Origin: Trinickia symbiotica
Lineage (GTDB): Bacteria > Pseudomonadota > Gammaproteobacteria > Burkholderiales > Burkholderiaceae
NCBI RefSeq assembly: GCF_002934455.1
Contig: NZ_PTIR01000006.1
Span: 1-64,000 of the forward strand
Length of the DNA stretch: 64,000 bases
Reading direction: 5' to 3'
Part shown: piece by piece, positions 43,635 through 52,749 of the stretch
Layout of the letters: every line of letters begins with the position of its first letter
Numbering within the stretch: the first letter of the stretch is position 1
The notes under the pieces: model-generated
Database searches by the model: none
What the model saw: only the letters and a program-made list of their open reading frames with translations
What the model was told of the DNA's origin: nothing
Translations under genes and position numbers: made by a program

Positions 43635-44933
43635 ATGACCACGATCACGAAGCTGTCCGTTCGAGACATCCGGTTTCCCACTTCGCGTTCGCTCGACGGC
43701 TCCGATGCGATGAATGCCGCGCCCGATTACTCGGCGACCTATGTGATTCTCGAAACCGATTCGCCGAAGGTGCTGGCGGGCCATGGTCTCACCTTCACGA
43801 TCGGCCGTGGCAACGAAATCTGCGTGCGTGCGGTCGAGGCCCTCGCCCCGCTCATCGTCGGCAGATCGCTCGAGGAAATAGCGGCGAACATGGGCGCGTT
43901 CTGGCGGGCGTTCACATCGGACAGTCAGTTGCGATGGATCGGCCCCGACAAGGGGGCGATCCATCTGGCGACGGCGGCGATCGTCAATGCGGTCTGGGAC
44001 CTGTGGGCGAAGGCCGAAGGCAAGCCGGTGTGGAAGCTGCTCGTCGACATGACGCCGGAAGAGCTCGTGCGCTGTCTCGATTTTCGCTATGTTACCGATG
44101 CGATCATGCCGGACGAAGCCATCGCGATGCTGCATCATCATGCCAAGACGAAAGGCGAGCGCGAACGGGAAATGCTGGCGCATGGCTATCCGGCCTATAC
44201 GACCTCTGCAGGCTGGCTCGGCTACGACGACGACAAGATTCGCCGTCTCGCACGCGAAGGAGTCGCGCAGGGCTGGACGCACTTCAAGCAAAAGGTCGGC
44301 GCGAACCTCGAGGACGACATACGGCGAGCCCGCATCCTGCGGGAAGAGATCGGTGAAAGCCGCAAGCTGATGATGGATGCGAACCAGGTGTGGGAAGTGG
44401 ATGAAGCGGTGGCCAACATGCGGCGCCTCGCTCAATTCGATCCGTGGTGGATCGAGGAACCCACGAGTCCCGATGACGTGCTTGGCCACGCGACGATCCG
44501 GCAGCGGATTCGACCGATCGGTGTCGCCACGGGCGAGCACTGCCATAACCGTGTGATGTTCAAGCAGTTGTTGCAGGCGCAGGCTATCGACTTCTGTCAG
44601 CTCGACAGCTGCCGCCTGGGTGGGCTGAACGAGGTGATCGTCGTCTTGCTGATGGCGGCGAAATACGGCGTGCCCGTTTGTCCGCATGCGGGCGGCGTCG
44701 GCTTATGCGAATACGTCCAGCACATCTCGCTCTTCGACTATATCTGCGTGTCGGCCTCTCTGGAAAACCGCGTACTCGAGTACGTGGACCATCTCCATGA
44801 GCATTTCGTCGATCCCGTCGTGATTCGCAACGGCCGTTATTTGCCACCGCAACGTCCGGGCTACAGCATCGAAATGCATGCGGCGTCGCTCGATCGCTAT
44901 CGCTTTCCAGAGGGCCCGGTCTGGCAAGCTTGA
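43635..44933 (+). CDS. fucD: L-fuconate dehydratase (enolase superfamily)
   Basis: 432 residues from MTTITKLSVRDIRFPTSRSL; AGGAGG ends six bases before the ATG. The block LDGSDAMNAAPDYSATYVIL is typical of L-fuconate dehydratase. The enolase-superfamily Lys is in HFKQKVGA (KxK), metal ligands are in MMDANQVW (Asp) and WWIEEPT (Glu), then ATGEH (Glu) and the catalytic His in CPHAGGVGLCE. It dehydrates L-fuconate to 2-keto-3-deoxy-L-fuconate. No other fucose-pathway gene is adjacent; an amidohydrolase and an SDR elsewhere in the window could be partners. Confidence 0.9.
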   Translation: MTTITKLSVRDIRFPTSRSLDGSDAMNAAPDYSATYVILETDSPKVLAGHGLTFTIGRGNEICVRAVEALAPLIVGRSLEEIAANMGAFWRAFTSDSQLRWIGPDKGAIHLATAAIVNAVWDLWAKAEGKPVWKLLVDMTPEELVRCLDFRYVTDAIMPDEAIAMLHHHAKTKGEREREMLAHGYPAYTTSAGWLGYDDDKIRRLAREGVAQGWTHFKQKVGANLEDDIRRARILREEIGESRKLMMDANQVWEVDEAVANMRRLAQFDPWWIEEPTSPDDVLGHATIRQRIRPIGVATGEHCHNRVMFKQLLQAQAIDFCQLDSCRLGGLNEVIVVLLMAAKYGVPVCPHAGGVGLCEYVQHISLFDYICVSASLENRVLEYVDHLHEHFVDPVVIRNGRYLPPQRPGYSIEMHAASLDRYRFPEGPVWQA

Positions 44934-45230
44934 AGCGGCACGCAGGTTCCGCGCCCTCGATCGACGTCGAGCACCCCTTCGGCCGTTCGGCCAGCTATCG
45001 GCCGCCGTCTTCGACGGCGAAAATCGAATCCCCCTCATCCTGAGCCGGACGGGACTGGACGCCGCGATCGGCCGCGACTCTCCACGAAGCAAAGCCAGGA
45101 TGGTCAACGATGAAACGCAATTTTCGGGACGACGGTGGCCGATGGTACGTGAACCAAGAAAGAAGGGCGGCTTGGCGGACAGGCCGCTTCAAGGGTCGGG
45201 GCTGTGTCATGCCCAGTTGCAGTCCGTGCA
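44934..45230. other. Gene-free stretch before the toxin-antitoxin pair
   Basis: About 300 bp follow fucD without a credible gene on either strand. I see no repeat or hairpin worth naming; the operator of the toxin-antitoxin pair begins at its right end. Confidence 0.45.
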
Positions 45231-45257
45231 ATCATTGATTAAAATGCCATCAATGAT
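45231..45257 (+). promoter_or_regulatory. Twin palindromic operator of the fitAB-type pair
   Basis: ATCATTGAT (45231-45239) and ATCAATGAT (45249-45257) are two 9-bp palindromes, each followed by TAA, with centres 18 bp apart. They lie 15-40 bp before the antitoxin start. This is the expected layout for cooperative binding by a ribbon-helix-helix antitoxin and autoregulation. Confidence 0.7.
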
Positions 45258-45271
45258 TAACGGAGGCTGGG

Positions 45272-45523
45272 GTGGCAAGTATGACGATCCGCAACATCGA
45301 CGAGCAACTCAAGAGCCGCTTGCGTGTTCAAGCGGCCCGGCATGGGCATTCAATGGAGGACGAAGCTCGCGACATCCTTCGTGCCGCACTATCGACAGAG
45401 GCCGAAGGCAGTCAAAACAATCTGATCGAATCTATCCGCCGTCGCATCACGCCGCTTGGCGGTGTCGACCTGGAATTGCCGGCTCGAGAGGCCATCCGGG
45501 ATCGGCTGGATTTCGGCGCATGA
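45272..45523 (+). CDS. fitA: FitA-type ribbon-helix-helix antitoxin
   Basis: 83 residues. GTG at 45272 is favoured because GGAGG lies 5 bp upstream; an ATG three codons later is the alternative. The start MASMTIRNIDEQLKSRLRVQ and ARHGHSMEDEARDIL form the ribbon-helix-helix DNA-binding fold of FitA/VapB antitoxins. The C-terminal part (about 50-83) should wrap the toxin. The stop overlaps the toxin ATG (ATGA), so production is coupled. Confidence 0.88.
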   Translation: MASMTIRNIDEQLKSRLRVQAARHGHSMEDEARDILRAALSTEAEGSQNNLIESIRRRITPLGGVDLELPAREAIRDRLDFGA

Positions 45524-45939
45524 TCGTACTGGATACCAATGTTCTTTCCGAAACGCTGCGGTCCACGCCGAACTCGCGCGTGATGGAATGGTTTGCCGCT
45601 CAATGGCGTGCCGCGCTTTTTACGACCACGGTGACTCGGGCTGAGATTCTGTACGGCGTGGGCCGTATGCCCGACGGTTCGCGTAAGCAGGCGCTATCGT
45701 CCGCGATCAAGGCCATTTTCGAAGAGGACTTCGCCGGCAGGCTCCTCAATTTCGATAGCGACGCGGCTGACGTCTACGCGGAGATCGCCGTGTCGCGGAC
45801 GAACGCCGGTCGGCCGATCAGCCAGTTCGACGCGATGATTGCCGCGGTGGCCCGATCGAGGGGCGCGACGCTTGCAACACGGAACGTGAAGGATTTCGTC
45901 GATTGCGGCATCCCGGTGATCGATCCATGGGCGGGCTGA
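45520..45939 (+). CDS. fitB: FitB/VapC-type PIN-domain toxin
   Basis: 139 residues of the PIN-domain ribonuclease family. Acidic residues expected to bind Mg2+ are Asp5 (MIVLDTNVLSE), Glu42 (TRAEIL), Asp104 (SQFDAMIAA) and Asp125 (TRNVKDF). The length and the IDPW tail match FitB. It cleaves RNA unless held by the antitoxin encoded just upstream. The pair looks intact and chromosomal; nothing around it shows a mobile element. Confidence 0.9.
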   Translation: MIVLDTNVLSETLRSTPNSRVMEWFAAQWRAALFTTTVTRAEILYGVGRMPDGSRKQALSSAIKAIFEEDFAGRLLNFDSDAADVYAEIAVSRTNAGRPISQFDAMIAAVARSRGATLATRNVKDFVDCGIPVIDPWAG

Positions 45940-46175
45940 CCGGACGCATGTCGCCGCATGCTTCGGCGATTGAAGAACCCATTCGATGGCGCGCCATGAC
46001 GCGCAAGATGTTGCGCGTCCCCGCTCGACTTTTTAAGAAAAACGAAACGATCGGCAATCGATAATCTCGGTTGCCAGTCGGGGCGATCGCTTGCTCGGAC
46101 ACGGAGTTTGGCAAACGCCGTTGCGACCTCGCATACGGCGAATGTACCCACCGCGGACGGGAGGATAGCGAGAGC

Positions 46176-48416
46176 ATGGGTTTCCGAAAGCCTTCAACGC
46201 AGGCGCCGACGATCGACGCGGCTTCGGTCGGTGCCTTATCCGTGCTCTTCATCGGTTTGACGCTTACGCATACCGCACGGGCGCAGGAGCCGCAGCTCAC
46301 GGACAACGGGAACGGCGGCCCGGTCGCCGCCGCCACCCTGCCGCCCGTGGAGGTGAGGGCCGAGAGCGGCGCACTCGCGCAGGAAGACGGACTCAATAAC
46401 CCGTACCAGGTATCAGCGGTCAGCAAGACCGGTACGGCGCTCAAGGACTTGCCTGCGAGCGTGCAAGTGATTCCTCGTGCGTTGTTGAGCGAGCAGGGCG
46501 CGACGATGCTGCGGCAGGGCGTCGAAAACGCAAGCGGCGTGAATGTCGGCGGTCCGGACTCCAAGGGCTTTTTCGATCACTTCATGATCCGAGGACTGCA
46601 GGCGCAGGTCTACAACGATGGGTTCTCGGACGGAGACCAGGTCAACGGCGTCTCTCATTCTTTGAACGGAGTGAAGCGCATCGAGATTCTGGAGGGCCCC
46701 GGATCGGCGCTCTTCGGCAGCGGGCCGCCCGGCGGCACGATCAATATCGTTCACTACACGCCGTCGTCGACCTTTCATTTCGGTGGCGACATTCAATCGG
46801 GCTCGTTCGGCACGGTTTCGAGCAGTGCCTACGTAACGGGGCCGACGGGGGTTGCGGGTCTGAGCTATCGCGTGGACGCGACGGCATCGCGTTCCGACGG
46901 ATTTCGCGACCTGTCGAGCTGGGACGAGGAGATCCGGCCAACGCTTCAGTGGAAGGCCGGCAACCACAAGGTCGAGTTTTCACTCGAAGCGCAACGCATT
47001 CGAGAAACGCCGGATTCGTACGGCCTCATCTATTTTCACGGCTCGCCGATCACGACGGTCCCGATCGATGCCAAGTATTCGACGCCGTTTGCCGCGGCTC
47101 GTGGCAGTTACATTCGCCCGACACTGACGGACGAGTGGAAGGTTGACGAATTTCTGACGATCAACAATCGCTTTTCCTATCTGCATCGCAGCCTGGACTT
47201 CTTCAGCAACGGAGACAGTGCGAGCACGAAAGTGGTCGGCGATGAGGTAACGAGAAGGCAACTGCGGCATCAAATCGACTCGGACAACACATTCGACTAT
47301 CAATTGGAGCCGGTCTGGAAATTCGCGACGGGCAGCGTTGGCCATACGTTGCTGACCGGATTCGAGTATCAACATCAAATCATCGATACGGTTCGCGCGA
47401 CGGCGGACCTGCCGAACATCGCGGACGTGTTTGCTCCGGTGCCGCGGGAGACGTCGCTGGCGGGCTTGACGTTCCAATGCGATGCCAGACACTCCTGCGA
47501 CAACGACCGCCTGCTCGCGAACTTCTATAGCCTTTACGCGACGGATCAGATGGACGTGACGGACAAGCTGAAGATCCGAGCCGGCGTGCGCAAGGACTGG
47601 TGGGAAACCTCCCTCACGCCGAATATCACGGTACCCGGCCGGTTCGACTCGCAGGGGCAGGCGCTCGTAGCGGGCACGACCTACGCGCGCAACGATGCGC
47701 CGGTGAGCTGGAGCGTGGGGTTGCTTTATAAGCTGCTGCCGTGGATGTCGCCGTACTTTGGCGTATCGCAGAGCTATCTGGCGAACTTCAATTCGGAGAG
47801 CACGCAGAACGGCATCGGCGCGCCGGAATCCGCGCTGCAGTACGAGGCCGGCGTGAAGTTCTCGTTCTTCGACGGCCAGTATGTGCTCAATACCGCGCTG
47901 TTCGACGTCTCGCGCGACAACGTCGCCGCGCTATTGACGACCGGCGACGTCGAAAACGTCGTGTTCGACAGCCAGAGGACGAAGGGTGCCGAAGCCTCGC
48001 TCGATGCGAGCGTCACGGCGCAATGGCACGTGATTGCAAATTTCACGGCGCAGCATGCGGTCATCACGAGCAATCCGCAAGGCGTGAGTTCGGTCGGTAA
48101 TCACCCGCAGGGCGTGCCCGCATACATGGCGAAGCTGTGGACCACGTATGAGTTTTCGATTGCCGGCGTTCCCGGGTTCCACGTCGGAGCGGGTATCGAC
48201 TACATCAGCAAGACCTATAGCGACATCACGAACGTCAACTCGATCCCGTCCTATGTGATCGCGAATGCGGCTTTCGGATACCAGATGCGGCGCTGGGGCG
48301 TGGACGTCAATGTCCATAACCTGACGAACCGTCGATACTTCGTCGCGGCCAACAATGCTGGCGCCTATGTGGGCGAGCCGCTCAGCGCATTCGTCACTTT
48401 GCACGCCAATTTTTGA
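46176..48416 (+). CDS. TonB-dependent siderophore receptor
   Basis: 746 residues from MGFRKPSTQAPTIDAAS; GGAGGATAGCGAGAG precedes the ATG. The signal peptide ends near HTARAQ. The plug domain (about 75-195) shows TGTALKDLPASVQVIPRALL, FMIRGLQAQVYNDGF and VKRIEILEGPGSALFGSGPP. A 22-stranded barrel follows and ends with the aromatic C-terminus (FVTLHANF). It imports a ferric siderophore or similar chelate using TonB energy. Upstream (46053-46075) is a weak GGCAA...TTGCC palindrome around GATAATC that might be a degenerate Fur site. No siderophore biosynthesis or ABC gene is adjacent. Confidence 0.92.
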   Translation: MGFRKPSTQAPTIDAASVGALSVLFIGLTLTHTARAQEPQLTDNGNGGPVAAATLPPVEVRAESGALAQEDGLNNPYQVSAVSKTGTALKDLPASVQVIPRALLSEQGATMLRQGVENASGVNVGGPDSKGFFDHFMIRGLQAQVYNDGFSDGDQVNGVSHSLNGVKRIEILEGPGSALFGSGPPGGTINIVHYTPSSTFHFGGDIQSGSFGTVSSSAYVTGPTGVAGLSYRVDATASRSDGFRDLSSWDEEIRPTLQWKAGNHKVEFSLEAQRIRETPDSYGLIYFHGSPITTVPIDAKYSTPFAAARGSYIRPTLTDEWKVDEFLTINNRFSYLHRSLDFFSNGDSASTKVVGDEVTRRQLRHQIDSDNTFDYQLEPVWKFATGSVGHTLLTGFEYQHQIIDTVRATADLPNIADVFAPVPRETSLAGLTFQCDARHSCDNDRLLANFYSLYATDQMDVTDKLKIRAGVRKDWWETSLTPNITVPGRFDSQGQALVAGTTYARNDAPVSWSVGLLYKLLPWMSPYFGVSQSYLANFNSESTQNGIGAPESALQYEAGVKFSFFDGQYVLNTALFDVSRDNVAALLTTGDVENVVFDSQRTKGAEASLDASVTAQWHVIANFTAQHAVITSNPQGVSSVGNHPQGVPAYMAKLWTTYEFSIAGVPGFHVGAGIDYISKTYSDITNVNSIPSYVIANAAFGYQMRRWGVDVNVHNLTNRRYFVAANNAGAYVGEPLSAFVTLHANF

Positions 48417-48469
48417 CGGGCGCAAGAGAAAGCGCATTTCGACGGTGACGATGAACGATTGAGAAGACG

Positions 48470-48506
48470 CGGCAGGCAGGCTCGACGGCGCGAGCGCTGC
48501 CTGCCG
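48470..48506. terminator. Bidirectional hairpin between convergent genes
   Basis: CGGCAGGCAG (48470-48479) pairs with CTGCCTGCCG (48497-48506), with a second GCTCG/CGAGC stem inside. It lies between the TonB receptor and the convergent phosphoesterase gene. There is no T-tract, but the position suits a shared terminator. Confidence 0.5.
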
Positions 48507-48543
48507 ATGGGTTGCCTCGGGGCCCCTCAGCTCCAACTATCGA

Positions 48544-51456
48544 TCAATCGTCGTCCTTGACGCTGGCGACGACCTGATGCGCACCGCGGATCGCCGGGTA
48601 CGGCTTCTCGCCCATCATTCCTTTCCAGAGCACCCGGTTGAATTGATCCGGCGGGACCTCGTCGGCATCGGAGAAGTCGAACTTCGCCGTCGCCTTGGCC
48701 CAATATGAGGCGTCGTGCTTCGGCTCGATGTCAGGCCCCGCCGCATACTTCACGTCTTGCGGCAACGAAGCCAGCGCCAGCCCCGTCGTTTTGAGCACCG
48801 TCGATGCAACGGCCGTGTAGTTCCATGTACCGGACGAGTGAACGTCGAATACGTCAGCCATCGGGCGCTGGAAAGCCGTGTTCAGGTTGATGTGCTGCGT
48901 GCCGAGGATGTCCTCGATCGTCCTCAGGGCGTTCACCTGGCTATACCGCGTGCCGACGACCTGGCCCTGCTTCACATAGGGGCCGACGACGTAGACCGGG
49001 CCGCGATGCGAGTCCACGTGATCGGGGCCGTCCTGCACGTCGTCTTCGGTGACGATGATCAGGGTGTTCGCAGCGTAGGGACTCTTGGCTACGGCCTCCA
49101 CGAGCGACCCGACCGACAGATCGTCGTCCGCTTGCTGCGTCTCGGGCGTGTTCACGCCTGCGAGCGCCGTTCCAAAGGAGCCCATGTGATCGTGGCTAAG
49201 GCGGACCAGCGAGAGACTCGGCAGATTTCCGTTGGCGACGTACTGGTCGAACTCGCGTTTCCATTCCTGGTAGCGCCAGAGGTCCGGGTAGTTTTGATCG
49301 AAGCCGCGGAAATAGACGTCGGTGACCGGCGCCAGCTTCGGATCGAGCGGCGCGACTTGGACGATACCCGACGCGTACGGCGAGACGACGGGGGCGCTCT
49401 TCGTTCCAACGCTGCCGATGTTATTGACGAGGAACCCATAGTTGCGCACCGAGCCGCCGGCGGCGAGCACGGCGTCGAAGATATAACCCTGCTGCTCGCC
49501 GACCGGGGAATCGGAGGAAGCATGATTGCCGGTTCCCGTCAGCAGGTTGTCCGTGCCGCCGGGCAGGCTCGCCGACTGGGTGCTGTAGTTCGTCGTGCCC
49601 GCCGGTCCCGCCGCCGCATCGCGCTCGGCAACCGTCGCCCAGTTGACGGGCACGCTGCGATTCGCGCCTTCCGACTCGTACGACATCCCGCGGTTGACGG
49701 CAGCGTAGTTCAGTTGTTGCGAGAGCGTCTCGGTGTTGGTCACGCGGCCCTGCAACGCCCACGACCAGCCGTCCATGCTGCCGTCGCCCGGATTCATGAA
49801 GTTGTCGATCGTGACGAACTGGGACGCGAGGCGGTGAAAGTTCGGCGTGATGCTCGCGCCGAACTGCGCCAGCGCGGGATCGCCATGGGCACCATTGCCG
49901 AGATCGCCGAGGATCTGGTCGTAGGTGCGATTCTCCTTCACGATGTAAATCACGTGCTTGATATGGTCGCGTACGAAGTGCATCACCTCGCGATCGCGCG
50001 CGTTCGCTTCGGGGCGATAGAAGTTGTTGTTGGCGACCTGCTGCGTCAATTGCGCCAGGTCGCTCTCAGGCGGTACCGGGGCGCTGACGAGGGAGGCACG
50101 CTCGAGCTGGAACTGGTATTCGTTCGAAGCCCGTGCGGCGGCCGCGGCCGCGGCATTGCCGCCCGGATAGGTGATGCTTGTCATGTTGGCCGTGCTGCCC
50201 GACAGATGGTCGGGGTTCGGTCCGGTCACGCTCTTGCCGTTGACGACGTAGATCCAGCTGCCGTCCGCGCTGAAGGTGACATCGTGCGGCTCGAATGCTG
50301 TCGGGATCAGCCCGGCGACCCGATAGGCGCGGGGGCCGACGAGCGGAATGACGGCGATCGCATTGGTGCCGGCGTTGACGGCGTAGAGCGTGCGGCCGTC
50401 GCGTGAAAGCGTCACGGCGAATGTCGCGGCACCGGTGTTCGGGGCGTGCGGCAGGACATCGCCGGGAGCCCGTGCATCGATTTTTGCCCGGACGGTGTTG
50501 CTGTTCGTGTCGATGACGGCCACTTGGTCGGCGTTGTCTTGCGCCACGTAAAGCGTCGATTGCGATGCGTCCAGGGTCATACCGAGGGCATTGCCGTCCA
50601 GCTTGATACGCTTGACGAGACGGCCGTCCGACGCCGACGAGATATCGATCGCGACTACTTCGCGATCGCGGTCCGACGACACGTAAGCAACATTATTGCC
50701 CTTGATGACGACGGCGAACGGGAACGTTCCGCCGACGCCGCCGGGCGTGCCCTCGTTGCCGGGGAAGAAGGGGCGCAGGTCATGCTCGTAGCGCACCGTG
50801 CGCGTCGTCGTGTCGATCACACTGATCGAATCGTTGTAGTTGTTCGCGACGACGAGCGTCTTGCCGTCGGCCGAAATACCGAGGCCACCGGCATTAGGCT
50901 GTACGCCGAGACCCAGGCCCTTGCCGTTGTGACCGAGCGCGATGGTCCCGGAGGCGGTCCAGGTGCCGCCGTTCCTGACGTACGCATAGACGGCGTCGTC
51001 GCTGCCGCCCGTCGCATAGAGCGTGTTCCCGTCGGGAGAAAAGACGAGACCGACGTAGGCATTCGTCTGTTGAATGACCTGTGTGAGCACGGGGCGCTTT
51101 TTGTTGTTGCCCGAGACGTCGTAGAGAAAGAGGTATTGCGTCGAGTTCGCCTTGTCGACCGTGCCGTCGGGCTTATATAGCGAGTTCTGGCCCGCCGTGA
51201 TGATCGCCAGGGTTTTGCCGTCCGGGCTCAGTTGCGAGCGCACGGCCTCTCCGGCGACGAAGTTGGGATAGCCGGGCAAGCGCGGGTTCAAGTATTGCTG
51301 GACGGCGCCGCGCATGAACGTCGGGGTGATGTACTGGCCGCTCGGCAACTGGGCCACGTCGATAGCGTCGGTGTCGGCTTGGGCATGAAATGCGAGGAGT
51401 ACGGCGGACATGATCGTTCCGACACGGAGCACATGCTTGAAGTCGTAGTTCTTCAT
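48544..51456 (-). CDS. Fused YncE-type beta-propeller / phosphoesterase (acid phosphatase-phospholipase C superfamily)
   Basis: 970 residues. A signal peptide (MSAVLLAFHAQADTDA after a short basic head) is followed by a YVTN/YncE-like seven-blade propeller (about 60-430, repeats such as TLYVAQDNADQVAVIDTNSN). A phosphoesterase domain covers about 480-950, with VIYIVKENRTYDQILGDLGN, metal-site residues in FVTIDNFMNPGDGSMDG and LIIVTEDDVQDGPDHVDSHR. It should act in the periplasm or outside on phosphate esters. The propeller may bind substrate or surface. The fused architecture is known in proteobacteria, but the physiological substrate is not established. Confidence 0.87.
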   Translation of the reverse strand: MKNYDFKHVLRVGTIMSAVLLAFHAQADTDAIDVAQLPSGQYITPTFMRGAVQQYLNPRLPGYPNFVAGEAVRSQLSPDGKTLAIITAGQNSLYKPDGTVDKANSTQYLFLYDVSGNNKKRPVLTQVIQQTNAYVGLVFSPDGNTLYATGGSDDAVYAYVRNGGTWTASGTIALGHNGKGLGLGVQPNAGGLGISADGKTLVVANNYNDSISVIDTTTRTVRYEHDLRPFFPGNEGTPGGVGGTFPFAVVIKGNNVAYVSSDRDREVVAIDISSASDGRLVKRIKLDGNALGMTLDASQSTLYVAQDNADQVAVIDTNSNTVRAKIDARAPGDVLPHAPNTGAATFAVTLSRDGRTLYAVNAGTNAIAVIPLVGPRAYRVAGLIPTAFEPHDVTFSADGSWIYVVNGKSVTGPNPDHLSGSTANMTSITYPGGNAAAAAAARASNEYQFQLERASLVSAPVPPESDLAQLTQQVANNNFYRPEANARDREVMHFVRDHIKHVIYIVKENRTYDQILGDLGNGAHGDPALAQFGASITPNFHRLASQFVTIDNFMNPGDGSMDGWSWALQGRVTNTETLSQQLNYAAVNRGMSYESEGANRSVPVNWATVAERDAAAGPAGTTNYSTQSASLPGGTDNLLTGTGNHASSDSPVGEQQGYIFDAVLAAGGSVRNYGFLVNNIGSVGTKSAPVVSPYASGIVQVAPLDPKLAPVTDVYFRGFDQNYPDLWRYQEWKREFDQYVANGNLPSLSLVRLSHDHMGSFGTALAGVNTPETQQADDDLSVGSLVEAVAKSPYAANTLIIVTEDDVQDGPDHVDSHRGPVYVVGPYVKQGQVVGTRYSQVNALRTIEDILGTQHINLNTAFQRPMADVFDVHSSGTWNYTAVASTVLKTTGLALASLPQDVKYAAGPDIEPKHDASYWAKATAKFDFSDADEVPPDQFNRVLWKGMMGEKPYPAIRGAHQVVASVKDDD

Positions 51457-51636
51457 CGTGTTCCTTCCTCTACGGTGGGGGGCCGCATTATTAAGTCATC
51501 GCACGGTGTCAGTGCGATGACGAGGAAGGGGGGCGGTCGGCGCTCGGCTCGATCAATCGGCGGCGAAAACCTGCGGCGCGGGCCGCGGAGCAAATTCGAA
51601 TCTCGTCCGCGGCCGTATGCGACAGAAGTTGCAGCG

Positions 51637-52137
51637 TTACCGCGAGGGGAGCTGCGCGAGCCTGCGTACAGTGTCGGCGCACGCGTGCGCGACTTCTTTG
51701 CCCTTGACGACAAAGTGGTCGCGGAAGAAGCCGATGTGCTCCTCGCCGTGATGGAAGTGGTGGGGCGTGAGCACGGCGGAGAAAACCGGTGTGCCGGTCT
51801 CGAGCTGTACTTGCATCAGGCCGGTGATGACGGCCTGCGCGACGAACTCGTGCCGGTATATGCCGCCATCGACGACGAGTCCGGCGGCGACGATCGCCGC
51901 GTATCGGCCGCTCGATGCGAGGCGCTTTGCATGCAATGGAATTTCGAAAGCCCCTGCGACTTCGTATTGCTCGATGTCTTCGGCCGAGTAACCATAGTTC
52001 GGCATTGACGCGAGGAACGATGCCTTGCATTGGTCGACGATATCGCGGTGCCAGCATGACTGGATGAATGCGATGCGCCCGCGCTTTTCATTGGCGGAGG
52101 AAATTGCTTTTGATTCGGTGAAAGTGGCGATATTCAT
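51637..52137 (-). CDS. ribH: 6,7-dimethyl-8-ribityllumazine synthase (RibH2-like)
   Basis: 166 residues. The fold signature is clear: RIAFIQSCWHRDIVDQCKAS, then YEVAGAFEIPLHAKRLA (the GAxEIP loop), AIVAAGLVVDGGIYRHEFVA and GTPVFSAVLTPHHFH. The Trp after SC and the overall length resemble the type II (Brucella RibH2-like) group rather than the housekeeping icosahedral type. It joins 5-amino-6-ribitylamino-uracil and dihydroxybutanone phosphate in riboflavin synthesis. It stands alone, without other rib genes, behind an FMN riboswitch, and is probably made when FMN is short. Confidence 0.92.
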   Translation of the reverse strand: MNIATFTESKAISSANEKRGRIAFIQSCWHRDIVDQCKASFLASMPNYGYSAEDIEQYEVAGAFEIPLHAKRLASSGRYAAIVAAGLVVDGGIYRHEFVAQAVITGLMQVQLETGTPVFSAVLTPHHFHHGEEHIGFFRDHFVVKGKEVAHACADTVRRLAQLPSR

Positions 52138-52218
52138 GGATTTTCAGCCTGTCTGTGTGAACAGGGCGAAGGACGACCCGCAGCCTTCACGGCTCACGAA
52201 GGCTGAAGGAAGTCCTGT

Positions 52219-52377
52219 TCTCTTTCATCCGGACTATACCGTCGGCCCCGGAATCGCACCGAGTCTGCTGACCTCCGTCGCTGCAATGCTTTCATCGCAT
52301 GCAAGACCGAGCGCTCGCGGGCTACGTCCCGAAAAGGACGATTACCGCCGGTGGGGAGTTGCACCCCGCCCCGAGAA
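52219..52377 (-). promoter_or_regulatory. FMN riboswitch (RFN element) controlling ribH
   Basis: Read on the minus strand, the conserved blocks appear in order: GGGGCGGGGTGCAACTCCCC and ACCGGCGGTAAT near 52340-52375, AGCCCGCGAGCGCTCGG near 52305-52322, then GACTCGGTGCGATTCCGGGG, CCGACGGTATAGTCCGGATG and AAAGAGAA down to 52219. The expression platform (52138-52218) holds a CAGCCTTC/GAAGGCTG hairpin (52181-52205) and GAACAGG/CCTGTTC pairing, without a T-tract. Control of translation initiation or Rho is therefore more likely than intrinsic termination. Confidence 0.93.
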
Positions 52378-52611
52378 CATGTTCTTGACGAACGGTGCGT
52401 ACGCTACCACGGATTGCGCGGCCTCGCTCGCTCGTGAGATCTGAGCGGTCGCTACCGTGCGTTCGTGCGAGCCCGCGAGCGGGCACAGTGATTGCGGACA
52501 GTTCTTTGTCAAACGGACCACGAAAGCGGTTGGCCCATCCAACGGGAAACCGCGTTGCGCATCGCGTCGCACGTCCGCGTCGAACAATCCATCAGCCAAG
52601 GGAGAAGGCTC

Positions 52612-52749
52612 ATGACACGACGACTCATCGCGCTCTTTCTGCTCATCGGTACAGTCGCGCTAACGGCCTGTCACACAGTCTCGGGAGCCGGCGAGGACAT
52701 TTCCAGGGGCGGCCACGCCATCACGAACTCGGCGCAAAAGCACGAATAG
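52612..52749 (+). CDS. Entericidin A/B family small lipoprotein
   Basis: 45 residues. The lipoprotein signal peptide MTRRLIALFLLIGTVALTAC has its lipobox Cys at residue 20. The mature part HTVSGAGEDISRGGHAITNS is the entericidin signature. GGGAGAAGG lies before the ATG. In enterobacteria entericidins are membrane lipoproteins linked to stationary-phase lysis. Only one gene is present, so no antidote/toxin pair is evident. Confidence 0.9.
   Translation: MTRRLIALFLLIGTVALTACHTVSGAGEDISRGGHAITNSAQKHE

Noticed and set aside
46053-46075. Fur box before the TonB receptor
   Set aside because: Only GGCAA/TTGCC arms and one GATAATC are seen; the match to the 19-bp Fur consensus is too weak to call.
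48715-50406. 563-residue plus-strand frame inside the phosphoesterase gene
   Set aside because: Composition is low-complexity Arg/Val/Asp and it mirrors a real gene with signal peptide and domains.
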